Origin: Comamonadaceae bacterium
GTDB lineage: Bacteria; Pseudomonadota; Gammaproteobacteria; Burkholderiales; Burkholderiaceae_C
Direction of reading: 5' to 3'
Assembly (NCBI GenBank): GCA_947476285.1
Contig: CANJPU010000051.1
Coordinates: forward strand, 1 to 40,659
DNA length: 40,659 bases
Part shown: one piece after another, positions 40,514 through 40,659 of the stretch
How positions within the stretch are numbered: position 1 is the stretch's first letter
Layout: each line of letters begins with the position of its first letter
Made by a program: the position numbers and the translations under genes
The notes under the pieces: generated by a model
The model's input: only the letters and a program-made list of their open reading frames with translations
The model's database searches: none
What the model was told of the DNA's origin: nothing

Positions 40514-40659
40514 GGCGATGTCCCAGAACTTGTTGAACAGATGAGCTGAGGGTGGCGGCTCCTTTCGCCCGCATGTGAACATGCGGGTGCCTAGCAAGCA
40601 AAGAAAGGAACCACCGAAATGAAGTCTCTCACAAAGTCCGCACTGCGGGCGATCCCTGC
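40514..40659. repeat. Right copy of 146-bp terminal inverted repeat
   Basis: Exact reverse complement of 2-147. It interrupts the DUF1778 antitoxin gene after CTGCGCCG. Like the left copy it carries the 20-bp near-palindrome (40568-40587) and a gene start at 40619 reading outward. Confidence 0.9.
40619..40659 (+). CDS. Start of an outward-reading gene in the terminal repeat (partial, second copy)
   Basis: ATG 40619 reads MKSLTKSALRAIP and runs off the window, identical to the start at 42 on the minus strand. AAAGAAAGGAA precedes it. Probably the mobile element's own gene; too short for family assignment. Confidence 0.5.
   Translation, partial: MKSLTKSALRAIP

Overview
The window looks like a betaproteobacterial chromosome segment, most likely Burkholderiales and probably Comamonadaceae. 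The DNA is GC-rich. It holds four full Bug/TctC-type periplasmic receptors plus a relic of a fifth, a housekeeping set (queG, tsaE, amiC, mutL, miaA, xerD) close to Burkholderiales relatives, and a dispersed repeat (CCCTTCGACAGGCTCAGG type) that I associate with this family. The taxonomic call is inference; no rRNA or tRNA gene was seen.

Layout. (1) The two ends are a 146-bp inverted repeat (2-147 and 40514-40659). Each copy carries the start of the same outward-facing gene, so the window probably ends inside two copies of one mobile element. At the left it cuts into the 5' end of an acyl-CoA dehydrogenase gene (218-1867). (2) 2057-9178 holds an MsbA-like ABC exporter and an ABC ATPase / FtsX permease / CrtC-AttH-like protein set, split by a PLP-dependent threonine dehydratase gene on the other strand. 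(3) 9175-20083 is a loosened version of the classic queG-tsaE-amiC-mutL-miaA neighbourhood. An MFS transporter, a lipoprotein hydrolase, a DedA protein and a SulP-STAS-cNMP transporter sit between its members. (4) 20178-22101 has a Bug receptor and xerD, followed by a gene-poor stretch with a dispersed repeat and a Bug C-terminal relic. (5) 22558-28263 is a tight minus-strand operon (Bug receptor, carboxyltransferase, CoA-transferase, biotinyl carrier, double-hotdog dehydratase). It faces a divergent MarR gene across a perfect 19-bp palindrome that covers the operon's predicted -35 box. (6) 28381-30067 is a probable acquired DUF4411 (PIN-like) plus XRE-ImmA/IrrE module, followed by a 238-bp nested inverted-repeat element. 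(7) 30647-31964 has an S4/pseudouridine-synthase-like protein that lacks the expected catalytic Asp, a VF530 protein and a small conserved-looking ORF. (8) 32063-39738 is a six-gene plus-strand cluster with mirror-like order: TauD dioxygenase, Bug receptor, HyuA, HyuB, Bug receptor, TauD dioxygenase. (9) 39690-40659 is a graveyard: a repeat-derived TauD tail, the 3' end of an IS3-family transposase, the 5' end of a PAS sensor kinase, a DUF1778 antitoxin start with an in-frame stop, and the terminal repeat.

Functionally the accessory half suggests uptake or sensing of unusual organic acids and amides by Bug receptors, joined to CoA-ester chemistry (region 5) and to ATP-dependent amide or lactam opening with 2-oxoglutarate-dependent oxidation (region 8). 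The most interesting candidates are the mirror-ordered TauD/Bug/HyuAB cluster, the carboxyltransferase operon with no biotin carboxylase, the PIN/ImmA module, and the nested hairpin element. All substrates are unknown from sequence alone.
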